From Candidatus Cloacimonadota bacterium (GTDB lineage Bacteria > Muiribacteriota > UBA6191), in the NCBI GenBank assembly GCA_023954715.1, contig JAGSHD010000003.1, positions 186,001-250,000 on the forward strand: DNA of 64,000 bases, written 5' to 3'. Below are positions 35,423-44,836 of this stretch, piece after piece. Both the position numbers and the translations under genes were made by a program. The stretch's first letter is position 1, and every line of letters begins with the position of its first letter. Below the pieces are notes generated by a model. That model was not told where the DNA came from, ran no database searches, and was given only the letters and a program-made list of their open reading frames with translations.

Positions 35423-37002
35423 TGTCTTTTCCTTACCGTTAATGTTACACGAGTTGGATTATTATTGAAACGGATCTTACCACCCATTTGAGTGATAACT
35501 TTTTTTACTAAGCTAAGTCCTAAACCCATACCTTCTTTAGAAGAGGCTCTAGCAAAAGGGTTGGTCAGCTGGGACAAGGCTTCTTTAGAAATAGTACCCT
35601 GGTCTTCTACCTCGATCTCAATAAAGTCATTTTTATCAATCAAACTTACTTTTACGGGTTTTTCACCATGCTTTAGGGAGTTTTCTACTACATTTTGCAC
35701 GCACATACCGAGCCAATATAGGTCTACACTAAAATATGTATCCTCTTCAAGCTCTATATATTCTACATCCTCTAGTTTATGTAGTAATACATCGTAAAAG
35801 TAATCATTTACTGAAGCTACACTTTGGTAATCAAACTGAACTTTTTTACCAGAGCTGTCTAGGGATAGATAATTTTTACTTGCTTCAATGACTTTTAATA
35901 ATCTTTGAACACCATCACACATTCGTAAGAAGGCTAGCTGCGAGTTTTCGTTCATGTCATCAAATTGTGAGCGAAATGGCTCCAAACTCATTTGCATGGT
36001 AGCTACGGGTGTTCGTAACTCGTGTGTAAGAGTTTGTAGGATGAATGTTCTTTCGGACTGGTCAGCGATTTTACGTTTTAACTGTACAAAAAACATAGAT
36101 AAACTACTAATGATTAACATTAAAATCGAGCCAATCATGCAAAGCAGGTATCTTTGCTCTAAATACTTTACATATCGTTCATTCAACGTCCAGGACATAT
36201 TGCCTTCTTCTAAAACAGTCTTGGTATCTTCAACATATTCACGAGTTTGAAATGGAGTGTACAGCAACCAAGAGTTCCACTTTTTACGATCATACAATGC
36301 ATAGGATGGTAATAAAAGTTGGGTCGTACTCATCTTATTTTCGATTTTAAACATTATATATTTTTGACTGATTAAAAATGGGGTTCCTAGGATCATGTGC
36401 TCAATTTCTGAGCTAGTAAAATCAGCTAAAAGTGTTTGTAATCGACTCAAGGGAATATTTTTAGAGATATGGTTTAACTCTAACAAATGAAAATAGTTTC
36501 GATATTTGTGTAACCATTGTTTGGTTTTTAAACTACGAATCCCAGATTTATATGCTAAGTAAGCGTAAGAGGATCCGGAAGGATGTAAATAAGGTGGAAT
36601 TTTAAAGAACTTTTGTGGCAGTTTACGAGAGGGGTCGCACTCAAATTGATGCCATAGTCTTGCCTTTAAAATTCCAGGTTCAAGATTACGATAGTTTGGA
36701 GTCCAAATACAGGTTTCAATACCTTTATACAAATTTATAATTTGAGCGTAAGGATACTCATGGGTATGGGGTAGATTACTGGATGGATTTATTAGCTCAG
36801 GATCAATCTGAAACTGGGCTGTATGCTCTAAATGCATTACTTGTATGGGTTTGTTTAAAATCAAAAACTGTCTTTTAAGTTGTTCGATCTTACGTTTTGT
36901 AGACTCTGTATAACGACTATTATGAGCTTTTTGTTTTTGGTAAAATAAAGCACCCATTAAAAATAGTGCTGATATAACAATACCAAAAATTCCAAAACGC
37001 AT
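35419..37002 (-). CDS. Sensor histidine kinase with large periplasmic domain (VxrA/DUF3404-like)
   Basis: A 527-residue kinase: membrane segment about 3-21, periplasmic sensor domain about 25-283, membrane segment about 284-306, HisKA with LTHELRTPV (His327), and HATPase with N box NVVENSLKHG (Asn441), DQGTIS, and GMGLGLSL (491-498). All catalytic motifs are intact. The sensor domain has two Cys (98 and 122) that could form a disulfide, and a PPYLHPSGSSYA segment (136-147); from memory it resembles the DUF3404 sensor of Vibrio VxrA, a regulator of type VI secretion and cell-wall stress. That family link is an inference. The kinase is first in the operon with its regulator and an exported protein. 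Confidence 0.85.
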   Translation of the reverse strand: MRFGIFGIVISALFLMGALFYQKQKAHNSRYTESTKRKIEQLKRQFLILNKPIQVMHLEHTAQFQIDPELINPSSNLPHTHEYPYAQIINLYKGIETCIWTPNYRNLEPGILKARLWHQFECDPSRKLPQKFFKIPPYLHPSGSSYAYLAYKSGIRSLKTKQWLHKYRNYFHLLELNHISKNIPLSRLQTLLADFTSSEIEHMILGTPFLISQKYIMFKIENKMSTTQLLLPSYALYDRKKWNSWLLYTPFQTREYVEDTKTVLEEGNMSWTLNERYVKYLEQRYLLCMIGSILMLIISSLSMFFVQLKRKIADQSERTFILQTLTHELRTPVATMQMSLEPFRSQFDDMNENSQLAFLRMCDGVQRLLKVIEASKNYLSLDSSGKKVQFDYQSVASVNDYFYDVLLHKLEDVEYIELEEDTYFSVDLYWLGMCVQNVVENSLKHGEKPVKVSLIDKNDFIEIEVEDQGTISKEALSQLTNPFARASSKEGMGLGLSLVKKVITQMGGKIRFNNNPTRVTLTVRKRQ

Positions 37003-37224
37003 AAAGATCCAAGCCTAGATAATATTTAAATTAGATCTAGGATACATATTAACAAAAATAAACCCGATGAATACAGTAGTTGTTTAGAAGTTAGAGGCCC
37101 TTAAAAGCCATAAATACAGTGTATTCGTTAGTAAAATCATTATACAATTAAAAATTCTAAAAAAAAATGGAAATAAACAGAATAGATCAGTGTAAATATT
37201 TCACGATAAATATAGACTTGAAAA

Positions 37225-37815
37225 GTGAATCAGATGATAGATATTAGTCCGTATCTAAAAGGAGTATCAGAAGATTGTCCACAGTCGGTTATAAATGAGT
37301 TAAGGCTAATCAAAGTGGAGTACCTAAACTTTGATCAAGATGTTAAATCAGGTTATCTACTTGTACATCAAACTCTTGCCAAAGATGTGCAAGAGATATT
37401 TAAACAATTGTTAAATATTAAGTTTCTTATTCAAATGGTGAAGCCTTTAAGTGACCCTTTATTTTGGGATGATGATCATTGGAGCGACGAACTATCGATG
37501 CAACATAACAATACATGTTCATTTAACTATCGAAAAATCAATGGTAAAAATAAACTCTCTACTCACGCGCTTGGTATGGCCATCGATATAAACCCTCTAC
37601 AAAACCCATGGGTGAAAGATGATCACATAATTCCATCAAACGCCAGCTATGATCCTAAAGCAAAAGGTACTTTTTTTAAAGATTCACTAGCAGTAAAGAT
37701 ATTTGAAGAGAAAGGTTTCTTTTGGGGTGGAAACTTTAATGAGTTAAAAGACTACCATCACTTTGAACGTAAAACCAAAGGCTATGAACACTACTTTTTG
37801 GAGAAAAGGGTTTAA
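37225..37815 (+). CDS. M15-family peptidase (D-Ala/L-Ala-D-Glu carboxypeptidase-like), no signal peptide
   Basis: A 196-residue single-domain peptidase. Zinc ligands His114 and Asp121 lie in STHALGMAID (112-121) and His179 in DYHHFE (176-181), the M15 SxHxxGxAxD and HxE/HF pattern. WGGNF (167-171) is also conserved. These enzymes cut peptidoglycan stem peptides. There is no signal peptide, so it is either cytoplasmic (recycling) or exported another way. The start is not well supported: the ATG has no clear ribosome-binding site; the Met four codons later is an alternative. Confidence 0.82.
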   Translation: MNQMIDISPYLKGVSEDCPQSVINELRLIKVEYLNFDQDVKSGYLLVHQTLAKDVQEIFKQLLNIKFLIQMVKPLSDPLFWDDDHWSDELSMQHNNTCSFNYRKINGKNKLSTHALGMAIDINPLQNPWVKDDHIIPSNASYDPKAKGTFFKDSLAVKIFEEKGFFWGGNFNELKDYHHFERKTKGYEHYFLEKRV

Positions 37816-37917
37816 TACTTGTTTTTACAATTGTAATGATAGATACTCGTTATAAGAAGTTGCCTTTTGGCAGCAATTAATTTTATATAGAGTAGTTACT
37901 CTGAAAGGAGGAATGTT

Positions 37918-38016
37918 TTGAGTATCAAATACACGCAATATCAACAACCTTTTATAGGAGTATTTAATGATTTTAAAAATCAATCAAATTCAAACATTTA
38001 CAAAACATTATTTTAG
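37918..38016 (+). CDS. Possible leader peptide ORF overlapping the GNAT gene start
   Basis: A strong ribosome-binding site AAAGGAGG (37904-37911) is followed by a minimal ATG-TTT-TGA frame (37913-37921) and by a TTG (37918) that opens a 32-residue frame ending at TAG 38016. It runs across the ATG of the GNAT gene in another frame. The GNAT gene has its own weaker site (TAGGAG). Translation of the short frame could regulate the GNAT gene, or the strong site may be fortuitous. No similarity is recognised. Confidence 0.3.
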   Translation: MSIKYTQYQQPFIGVFNDFKNQSNSNIYKTLF

Positions 38017-38860
38017 TGACTTAAGCAAATCAGAATTCCAGGAAAAACAATCAAAGTTTATAGATGGATTCGCAGGATTTCAAGATCATAAATGGATTTT
38101 CTACTTTATAGGTGAAAATAATGAGTTTTTAAGTTTTCATATTCAACAAGATCATGGAAACGCATATATTCTCTTTGTTACCGCCAATCGAAACTTTTCA
38201 AGTCAACAATTGTTTAAGCAAGAGTTTAAAAGACTAATAGACGAAGTTATCAAATTTATTACAAAACAATTTGATATTTTTACATTAGAAAGCAGATGCC
38301 TTGGAGAATCAGATCTTTCAAAAGCCTATCCAGTGAGTGATTTTAACTTAAGTCACACTAGATATGAGTTTAAAAAGGTTTTAGACCACAATAGTATCTA
38401 CTCAAGTGAAACGATTGAGTTTAACTCTTATATTGGATGGGGTTTATCTCTTTCTGAGGTGGCAGATATCATGACAGAGTCAGCTATTGGGGACCCTGAT
38501 TTTAGTGAAGACGATAATGCCTTAGAATGCCTACAATCTTATCTTAGTGATTCAAGTATGTATTCGCAAGACGATTGCATCCAAGTGGGTAAAATAGATA
38601 ATGAATTTATGAGTTTGGTCATTCCACAGTCAGATGGTACTTGGGGAACCCTAACCTATTTAGGGATAATACCAAAGTATCGAAAACGAGGACTTGGCAA
38701 AGATCTTCATAAATATGGGCTTTCTTGTTTATATAAGCAGGGCACTCGAGATTATCATGGTGGGACTCTAGAAACAAATGCGGCCATGCAGCGCGTTTTT
38801 CAAATTAACAGTTGTGAACTATATAGATATCTTGAAGTATGGTTTTATAAGTCGGTTTAG
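37967..38860 (+). CDS. GNAT-family N-acetyltransferase
   Basis: A 297-residue protein whose C-terminal part has the acetyl-CoA motif LTYLGIIPKYRKRGLGKDLH (about 229-248; the R/Q-x-x-G-x-G pattern is RKRGLGK), preceded by the family's beta-strand. The N-terminal 150 residues have no recognised domain, so it may be a longer or fused GNAT protein. Substrate is unknown. TAGGAG precedes the ATG. A stretch of acidic residues (DFSEDDNALE) lies in the middle. It is next to the M15 peptidase but not overlapping (151-base gap). Confidence 0.78.
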   Translation: MILKINQIQTFTKHYFSDLSKSEFQEKQSKFIDGFAGFQDHKWIFYFIGENNEFLSFHIQQDHGNAYILFVTANRNFSSQQLFKQEFKRLIDEVIKFITKQFDIFTLESRCLGESDLSKAYPVSDFNLSHTRYEFKKVLDHNSIYSSETIEFNSYIGWGLSLSEVADIMTESAIGDPDFSEDDNALECLQSYLSDSSMYSQDDCIQVGKIDNEFMSLVIPQSDGTWGTLTYLGIIPKYRKRGLGKDLHKYGLSCLYKQGTRDYHGGTLETNAAMQRVFQINSCELYRYLEVWFYKSV

Positions 38861-38976
38861 TGACCTTGTTATTTACATAATGTCTATCTGGATAAACCTG
38901 TTTTTATGGGATTCTGATAGTAATATATGATCTAATTCACATTGAAGAATAAGACTTGTTATCAATAAACTTAATA

Positions 38977-39012
38977 AACTCAAAGTTAAAGTTGTGACTT
39001 TGACTTTGAGTT
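38977..39012. terminator. Strong hairpin after the GNAT gene
   Basis: Sixteen-base arms, AACTCAAAGTTAAAGT (38977-38992) and ACTTTGACTTTGAGTT (38997-39012), with a TGTG loop and one T-G mismatch. It lies 117 bases after the GNAT stop and 104 bases before the convergent exported-protein gene. It lacks a long T tract, so it may be a transcription barrier or RNA-processing element rather than a classic terminator. Confidence 0.5.
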
Positions 39013-39115
39013 TAAGCCATAGAAGTAAGAGGAGTACTTATTTTTGAAGTGTGCACAATATTTGAAGGTACTAGATAGAGTTAGCAATACCGCAAGAGTG
39101 AAACTAAGATATAAG

Positions 39116-39850
39116 TTACTTTAAGTAAAGCTTAGCATTTTTGGATAAGTCTAAGAGAACAGCTTTGAAAGATGTGATACATTTATCCATTTGATAGCAT
39201 TTAAAACGATAGGGTGCAGCATAGATATCGCCACCTTGAAAGAGGCTTTCTATGGCGTTGATGGTTTTGGTTTTAGAGACTCTACTTGTTAAATCCTCAA
39301 ACTCATCATTTTCTAGGATCTCATGCATAGACTGAAATATCTGTGTAGCATCGTTGCCTACATAGACTTCGTTTTGTATCCAACCATCCATAATTACATA
39401 GAGCTCCTTGTTTGTTGGGCTCTGCCAGTTTTCTTGATCTGCATTGATATACATGACAGTGAGTTGATCTAAGATGTTGCGCCATTGTTTACGGGCTTTA
39501 ATATAATCGTCGTATTTTTGCTCTGTATCATAATTTTGATCGTAAAAGCGATCTATCATGGATACGATTCCCCAAAACTCTTTAAGCACTGCACTGGCTC
39601 TTTGATCTTTAGTTTTTGTTGGAAGTCCTTTAAATTTACTCAAAGATTTAGGTGTCAAAGCTAATACGGAGTTGTTATGGGTGAAATACTTACTATCTTG
39701 TAAAAACTCATCCCACGGAACATTACTTACAGTGGAGTTTTTGGACATCCATCGATTTAGATGACTCAGTTCATAGATAAAGATTTCAAAATCACCACTA
39801 TAACTAAGAGGGGTTAAAAGTAAGATAAATGCGAGTACAAAAAGTTTCAT
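39116..39850 (-). CDS. Exported protein of unknown function
   Basis: Taken from the ATG at 39850 (244 residues), which begins a textbook signal peptide (MKLFVLAFILLLTP, ending SYSG) and sits one base after the TMEM43-like stop; an upstream in-frame ATG at 39895 would place charged residues ahead of the signal. The mature part is helical and acidic with two Cys near the C-terminus (KCYQMDKC). No domain recognised. Last gene of a three-gene minus-strand operon with the TMEM43-like and TPR-like genes. Confidence 0.6.
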   Translation of the reverse strand: MKLFVLAFILLLTPLSYSGDFEIFIYELSHLNRWMSKNSTVSNVPWDEFLQDSKYFTHNNSVLALTPKSLSKFKGLPTKTKDQRASAVLKEFWGIVSMIDRFYDQNYDTEQKYDDYIKARKQWRNILDQLTVMYINADQENWQSPTNKELYVIMDGWIQNEVYVGNDATQIFQSMHEILENDEFEDLTSRVSKTKTINAIESLFQGGDIYAAPYRFKCYQMDKCITSFKAVLLDLSKNAKLYLK

Positions 39851-39851
39851 A

Positions 39852-40988
39852 TTATTCGTCTTGATCGTCGTAATCACTTTCGATTTGGTCTGCAAGTTTT
39901 TTATAGGATCTATAGCTATAAACTGTAGCCATTAATATAATCGTAGTACCAGCTAGAATAGGTCTAACAAAAATCCAAGATAATGTAAGGGTACATAGTG
40001 CCAAAATAGCTGCCACAATAAATACCAATGAAAACAATGGCTTATGTACGAAACTACTTAAAAAAGGTACAAAATCACAAAATACAATTAAGGGATATAC
40101 TAACATAAATAACCCAGAAAAAAGCATTACAAAAGCAACAAAGCGTACGATCCATGTAAACTCACCAGTTTCATCCTTATAAATTTGGATTAACTCTTTG
40201 GCACTCACATCACCGGGTTGAATAAATTGAAAAATAGGAAACAATCCATTACTAATAGGCAGAATAATATTTTGATCAACTTGCGCTATCAAAGATATTT
40301 GACGATTAGGCACATGCTCAAACTTTATCTTATAGTTACCAATCTGTGGTACGTCCGGATCAGATCCCATAAATAAATGATTGTTTTGAAGGTAAGCTAG
40401 CCCGTGAACTTGAATAGCATTGATGTTTTTAATGTCTAATGGTTCAAAATAGTTTAGATATCCTAATAGATTACTTGATAAATTATAGTCACCCAATGAT
40501 ACTGATTTTTGTGTCTGATGAGTGGATTGAAACTTAAATGGTGGGTTTTCGTGACCTTGGGGCTCTTTAAACTTACTGGAGTCGATAGGATGTGATGCAA
40601 AAGTTTTAACATAATCATACACATTTATGATTTCTTCTTTGCCACCGATTTTCTTTTTAGTTTTAGATTTGACGACTTCTTGCCACTGATACATAAACAC
40701 GGTACGATTTAGGTGTATACCATCAGTTTTGACACCAAAAATTTCATCCACTAACTCACTACTTGTTTTTGTTTCAGCTTGCAAATATTGATAATCATTG
40801 TCCCTATTATCTAAATCTTCATTTAGGACTTTGATTAATTGCGTATCATGAAAAGCTTGATACTCGTTTAAAACAAACAAAGGTAGAGATAGCAGGGCGA
40901 TCAAGATCCCGAAAGCAGCTGATTTAAAGGATGCAATGAGACGTACATGCCATGGAATTAAGATGGTATCAGTAATTAGGGATATCAT
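39852..40988 (-). CDS. TMEM43-family membrane protein
   Basis: A 378-residue protein with one N-terminal membrane segment (about 20-40) and three close to the C-terminus (about 282-302, 312-330, 334-354), with a large soluble loop between. This layout, plus the W-E and Y-x-Y strand pattern of MYQWQEV and VYDYVKTFASHPIDSSKF, and SLGDYNLSSNLL, matches the TMEM43 (LUMA) family, known from animals and a subset of bacteria; in animals the protein is at the nuclear envelope/ER. The bacterial role is unknown. GAGG lies five bases before the ATG, 14 bases after the TPR-like gene. Likely operon partner of its two neighbours. Confidence 0.72.
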   Translation of the reverse strand: MISLITDTILIPWHVRLIASFKSAAFGILIALLSLPLFVLNEYQAFHDTQLIKVLNEDLDNRDNDYQYLQAETKTSSELVDEIFGVKTDGIHLNRTVFMYQWQEVVKSKTKKKIGGKEEIINVYDYVKTFASHPIDSSKFKEPQGHENPPFKFQSTHQTQKSVSLGDYNLSSNLLGYLNYFEPLDIKNINAIQVHGLAYLQNNHLFMGSDPDVPQIGNYKIKFEHVPNRQISLIAQVDQNIILPISNGLFPIFQFIQPGDVSAKELIQIYKDETGEFTWIVRFVAFVMLFSGLFMLVYPLIVFCDFVPFLSSFVHKPLFSLVFIVAAILALCTLTLSWIFVRPILAGTTIILMATVYSYRSYKKLADQIESDYDDQDE

Positions 40989-41002
40989 TTGAACCTCAAT
41001 GT

Positions 41003-43537
41003 TTAATAGCTTATCAGATAGGCTTGAGCAGTTTTAAACCAATAGTTTGATGCTATGGATAGTTTTCTTTCATCACCCATATTTTCAAGCAAAGCCATAT
41101 ATTCTTCAAATTTGACTTTTAAGCCGACTTTTAAATTGTACATCGCCAATTTATGAATATCTAGTGTTACATCAATAAAATCGTCATTGTAACTAGAAAA
41201 AGTACGATTGATTTTGACTACGGTGGTTTTTAAACGAGAAGCCAAAATACTTTTACTTACTCCTTTAAGTTGAAACTTATTGTTTTCAAGTCCTTCTAAG
41301 AGTTGCTGATATAATAAACAAATTCTAAAAAACACTACTTTACTAAGAGATTGTAAATTATCTTTTGTTGCAGGAACATTATCCAAAAGTAAAAGACTGG
41401 CATTTAAAAGTTCAAAAGATAACTCGTACTCACCAATATCATAATATGCTTGCGATAAGTGAAATACAGCAAGAGTACGAGGTTTAATGGACTGTGGTGT
41501 AAAATAGAGCTTGCTGATCTCAGCTCGATTGGATTTTAAGATACCCTTTGCTTGCACCGTGTCTCCATGCTGAAACTTATGTATAGCATATTGTTGTTGG
41601 TTTAAAACTCTAAGTGCTAAAAATGGGGTTTTCCATCCATCAGCCTCTTTAACGAGTTTGGAGCGGAGCTTCAATGAGGCATCAAACTTTCCGTTTTCAG
41701 ATAAGTGATTTGAGACCGTATAGATTAACTTTTGTATCTCTGCTTTCGTTTCGTCTTCAGTCTTGACAATGAAATCTATACATTGAAGTGCTAGTTGATC
41801 TTGAGAGTGCTTAGCAAAGCCAATAGCAATCTTTGCTAAGATGATATCTTTATACTTTGGAATCATATCAAAGGCCTCTTGAAACTTACTTAAGTTCATA
41901 AGTACTAAAGCGATATCTGTGGGATAAGTTTCGGGTTTCATTTGTGGAAGGATCTTTTGCACCTGTACACTGTGATATTTTGCAAGTTTTTGTAAGGTTT
42001 GGAGTATTTGAAGGCTTAAATCGGGCAAACCGTTAACGTCGAAAAACTCAGTTTTAATGATTAAGGCATCTAACAAAGAGTCCACTTTACGATCATTTTT
42101 TAAATAATTATAAGCCTGAATCAGTTGTAGGCTAGCTAATACTTTTGTGCCATTTGAATCTAGAGCCATTTTATTTACAGCAACTTCACAAGATTGAAGT
42201 ATCTTAGAAAGCTTATCTTGTCCTTTTAATTTAGACATTGTTTGTACTACTTCTTTGAAGAATGTTTCTGGATAGTTCATTAAAAATGTAAAATTATCTG
42301 GCTTATTAAAATCACTCCAAAGCTCATTGGCAAGGGTATGTTTGCCAGCTTGAATCAGAGTAATCATCAGTTGTAATTGATAATAAGGATTACCATCATC
42401 TTCATCATCCACTCGCAGTTTTTTGGCTTTAGCGATACAAGTTTCTACAAATTGGATCTTTGAGCCAAGTTCGTTTTGTAAAATTTCTTCTTTAAGATGC
42501 AGATAACTATCGTTGGGGTTTTTAATTTGTAGTTCTACCAGTTTAGTTTTAGCTAGGGCAAAATCACGACTACTAATCAAAGAAGCAATTTCAAGCTCGA
42601 ACTTTTCAAACTTTTTGGACTTACTTTGCTTTGTTTTTAAAGTTTTTACTATTTCTTGGTAATGAGCTGAGTCTAGATGTTGTTTAAAGTAAAGTTCATT
42701 GAATTGAATATCCTTATTAAGTCTAGCTATATCTGAAATAGTCAATTTAGATTTTGAAAGATTATAGTCTTGTATCAATTGTTTAATAGCTAATTGAGCA
42801 CCAACTTTTTGAAGTTTCAACTCTTGAATTTTAATGTTGGTAACAAACTGAGAGTTGGGGTATTTGGCTTTAAAAATACCAATTTCTTGAATAACTTTAG
42901 TTATTTTTAATACGGAAGTAGATGCCATAGTTGATTGGCTGAGCTCTAACAATTTTTGAAACTCCGTTTTATCCTGTGAGTTTAGATCTTGCAGTTTAGC
43001 TTTTAAATCACTATTAATTTCTTTGAGAGAGCCTATATCAACTAAGAGGTCATATCTAGTTTTATCTTTGTAAACCGCTTCGAGCTCATGAAAACTTTGT
43101 TGGGTGTTACCTGTGCCGTATATAAACAGATATACTCCAAAACAACCCATTCCAAAGAGTAGACCTAAAACAAACCCATACATCATGGATTTAGAGTCGG
43201 TTGGGCTTTCGTTTTTGACCTTTGATTTTATTGGTTTCGCAATTGGCTCATTTTCAACAGTAGGGTTTGTCTTAATTTTTGGAGAAAGGGGGTTTACCAA
43301 TACTTTTTCTTCGGGAAGAGGGGTTTCTATCACCGGGTCATTGTAGTTTAAATGAACCCATTTTAATATTTTATTGGATTGATCTAACCAAGTTTTGGAG
43401 TTGGTAGTTTTGATCTCATCATTTAAAAATTTGATTAAATTCGCTTTTGTCACACTTTGGTCTTTGATTAAAGCCTTGATAGCTTGTGATTTTTCTTGTC
43501 CAGATTGTAGATCCTTTATGTGAGCAAAGAGTGACAT
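41003..43537 (-). CDS. Large membrane-anchored TPR-like protein of unknown function
   Basis: An 844-residue protein with a cytoplasmic N-terminal part (1-118; lysine/proline-rich at 70-115), one strong membrane segment (119-140), and a long helical C-terminal region (about 150-844) rich in TPR-like helix pairs, for example around 365-410 and 655-745. No enzyme motif is seen. It is probably a scaffold of an envelope complex. First gene of the operon with the TMEM43-like and exported proteins; AAAGG lies in front of the ATG. The basic, proline-rich linker suggests flexibility between the membrane and a cytoplasmic start domain. Confidence 0.65.
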   Translation of the reverse strand: MSLFAHIKDLQSGQEKSQAIKALIKDQSVTKANLIKFLNDEIKTTNSKTWLDQSNKILKWVHLNYNDPVIETPLPEEKVLVNPLSPKIKTNPTVENEPIAKPIKSKVKNESPTDSKSMMYGFVLGLLFGMGCFGVYLFIYGTGNTQQSFHELEAVYKDKTRYDLLVDIGSLKEINSDLKAKLQDLNSQDKTEFQKLLELSQSTMASTSVLKITKVIQEIGIFKAKYPNSQFVTNIKIQELKLQKVGAQLAIKQLIQDYNLSKSKLTISDIARLNKDIQFNELYFKQHLDSAHYQEIVKTLKTKQSKSKKFEKFELEIASLISSRDFALAKTKLVELQIKNPNDSYLHLKEEILQNELGSKIQFVETCIAKAKKLRVDDEDDGNPYYQLQLMITLIQAGKHTLANELWSDFNKPDNFTFLMNYPETFFKEVVQTMSKLKGQDKLSKILQSCEVAVNKMALDSNGTKVLASLQLIQAYNYLKNDRKVDSLLDALIIKTEFFDVNGLPDLSLQILQTLQKLAKYHSVQVQKILPQMKPETYPTDIALVLMNLSKFQEAFDMIPKYKDIILAKIAIGFAKHSQDQLALQCIDFIVKTEDETKAEIQKLIYTVSNHLSENGKFDASLKLRSKLVKEADGWKTPFLALRVLNQQQYAIHKFQHGDTVQAKGILKSNRAEISKLYFTPQSIKPRTLAVFHLSQAYYDIGEYELSFELLNASLLLLDNVPATKDNLQSLSKVVFFRICLLYQQLLEGLENNKFQLKGVSKSILASRLKTTVVKINRTFSSYNDDFIDVTLDIHKLAMYNLKVGLKVKFEEYMALLENMGDERKLSIASNYWFKTAQAYLISY

Positions 43538-43728
43538 GAGTAACCTTTAAAACGTAAAAATTTGTAATTGTTGTACATTTTACCAAAATTTCTGAATGAA
43601 ACAATAACAAAGTACGTAAAATTCCGATAAACTAATAAATTGCTGTAAAAAATATAAAAATATCACTATCCTATTCTGGTAGGTGGAAGCTTTTTAAACT
43701 AATGAATGATTGGACTATGGAAGTAAAT

Positions 43729-44004
43729 ATGTGGGAATACTGTGAAGTTAGATTAGTAAAAGGTACTCATGGTGGAGTGAATATTAAGTATTTTCAAAGT
43801 GCAGGAGCTCCGATAGAATTAAAAACGGATCCAAACTTCACTCTACAAAAACACGAAACAGGCTTAGAAAGAGCCATAGCTCAACTAGGTCGAGAAGATT
43901 GGGAGTTGATAGCTAAACCATCTTCAGAACCATACCTATTTAAACGAAAGATCGTAAAACAAAGTGACTATAAAGTACTAGTAGGATTTGTCAAAGTTGT
44001 TTAA
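43729..44004 (+). CDS. Small DUF4177-like protein
   Basis: A 91-residue protein from the ATG at 43729, preceded by GGAAG at five bases; an in-frame ATG at 43702 is an alternative that adds nine residues. It has the pattern of small DUF4177 proteins: MWEYCEVRL at the start, an ERAIAQLGREDWELIA core, and YLFKR near the end. The function of that family is not known. Its last 17 bases overlap the next gene, suggesting cotranscription. Confidence 0.6.
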   Translation: MWEYCEVRLVKGTHGGVNIKYFQSAGAPIELKTDPNFTLQKHETGLERAIAQLGREDWELIAKPSSEPYLFKRKIVKQSDYKVLVGFVKVV

Positions 44005-44620
44005 AAAACTAAGGTACATATTTACTTGTTTATTACTTCTTTCAAAGAGTAGTATCTATCCACTTGAATACAATCAAAATGTTAATATTAATGGACTAAA
44101 TGGTTACGTCTTAGGCTCTAAGTTAAATAAAGCTACATTGGATGGACTACAAGTTTTAAACAAACATCCATGGTTCACGCCAACATGGTGTTTTCGAGTT
44201 AGAGAGCGTTGTACTTCTTACAAAGTGATGGCCAAAAAATTGTCTTTATTCAATATAGAGTCTCAACAAGCTTGGCTTTTATATCATGATAAAAAGCTTA
44301 CTGGGATATACGTTGAGTTTCCAAAAAAAAATCAAACATTTACTAAACTAACAAACTTACTTAGAACAAAATATATTAGTGAAAAGTTTTATAATTTAGG
44401 AGATTTTAAAGAGTTATATATTGACTCTGTAAATATTGATTTAAAAATAGACTCTTATTCAAACATATTGCGTCTTGAAGACAAAAAATCCATCAATAAG
44501 TTTTTAAGAGATGAATTAAAGCAATCCAAAGAATGGCGAGATACCTTAAATACGGATATGCATTATGAACGAATTGAAGAGCCTATTGCCATTGAATTTG
44601 ACCCAAAAGCCAAAAAATAA
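43988..44620 (+). CDS. Exported protein of unknown function
   Basis: A 210-residue protein read from TTG at 43988; a second TTG at 43997 has better spacing to the GTAGGA site (43981-43986). A signal-like hydrophobic segment (about 10-24) follows a lysine-rich start. The mature part has two Cys (WCFRVRERC) that could form a disulfide, and a lysine-rich tail. No family recognised. It overlaps the DUF4177-like gene end by 17 bases. Confidence 0.55.
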   Translation: MSKLFKKLRYIFTCLLLLSKSSIYPLEYNQNVNINGLNGYVLGSKLNKATLDGLQVLNKHPWFTPTWCFRVRERCTSYKVMAKKLSLFNIESQQAWLLYHDKKLTGIYVEFPKKNQTFTKLTNLLRTKYISEKFYNLGDFKELYIDSVNIDLKIDSYSNILRLEDKKSINKFLRDELKQSKEWRDTLNTDMHYERIEEPIAIEFDPKAKK

Positions 44621-44836
44621 ATCATAATAAGATCGAGCGATCTTTGAAAAGCATTCGCAAAACCCTTGCAAAATATAATCAAAATAAATAGAATTCGTAT
44701 ACAAATCCATATTTCTCCATTTTGTTGTTCCAGTAGAACTCATGGATTTTGCTACTACAATTGATTATATACAGCTCTTTTCAAAAGCAAACATATCTTG
44801 ATTAGAGTGATACAATACGTGTCAAAAAGGATTTGT

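Noticed and set aside
44546-44743. 65-residue minus-strand frame overlapping the exported-protein gene end
   Set aside because: Lies mostly over a supported gene on the other strand, with no start signal and no recognised motif.
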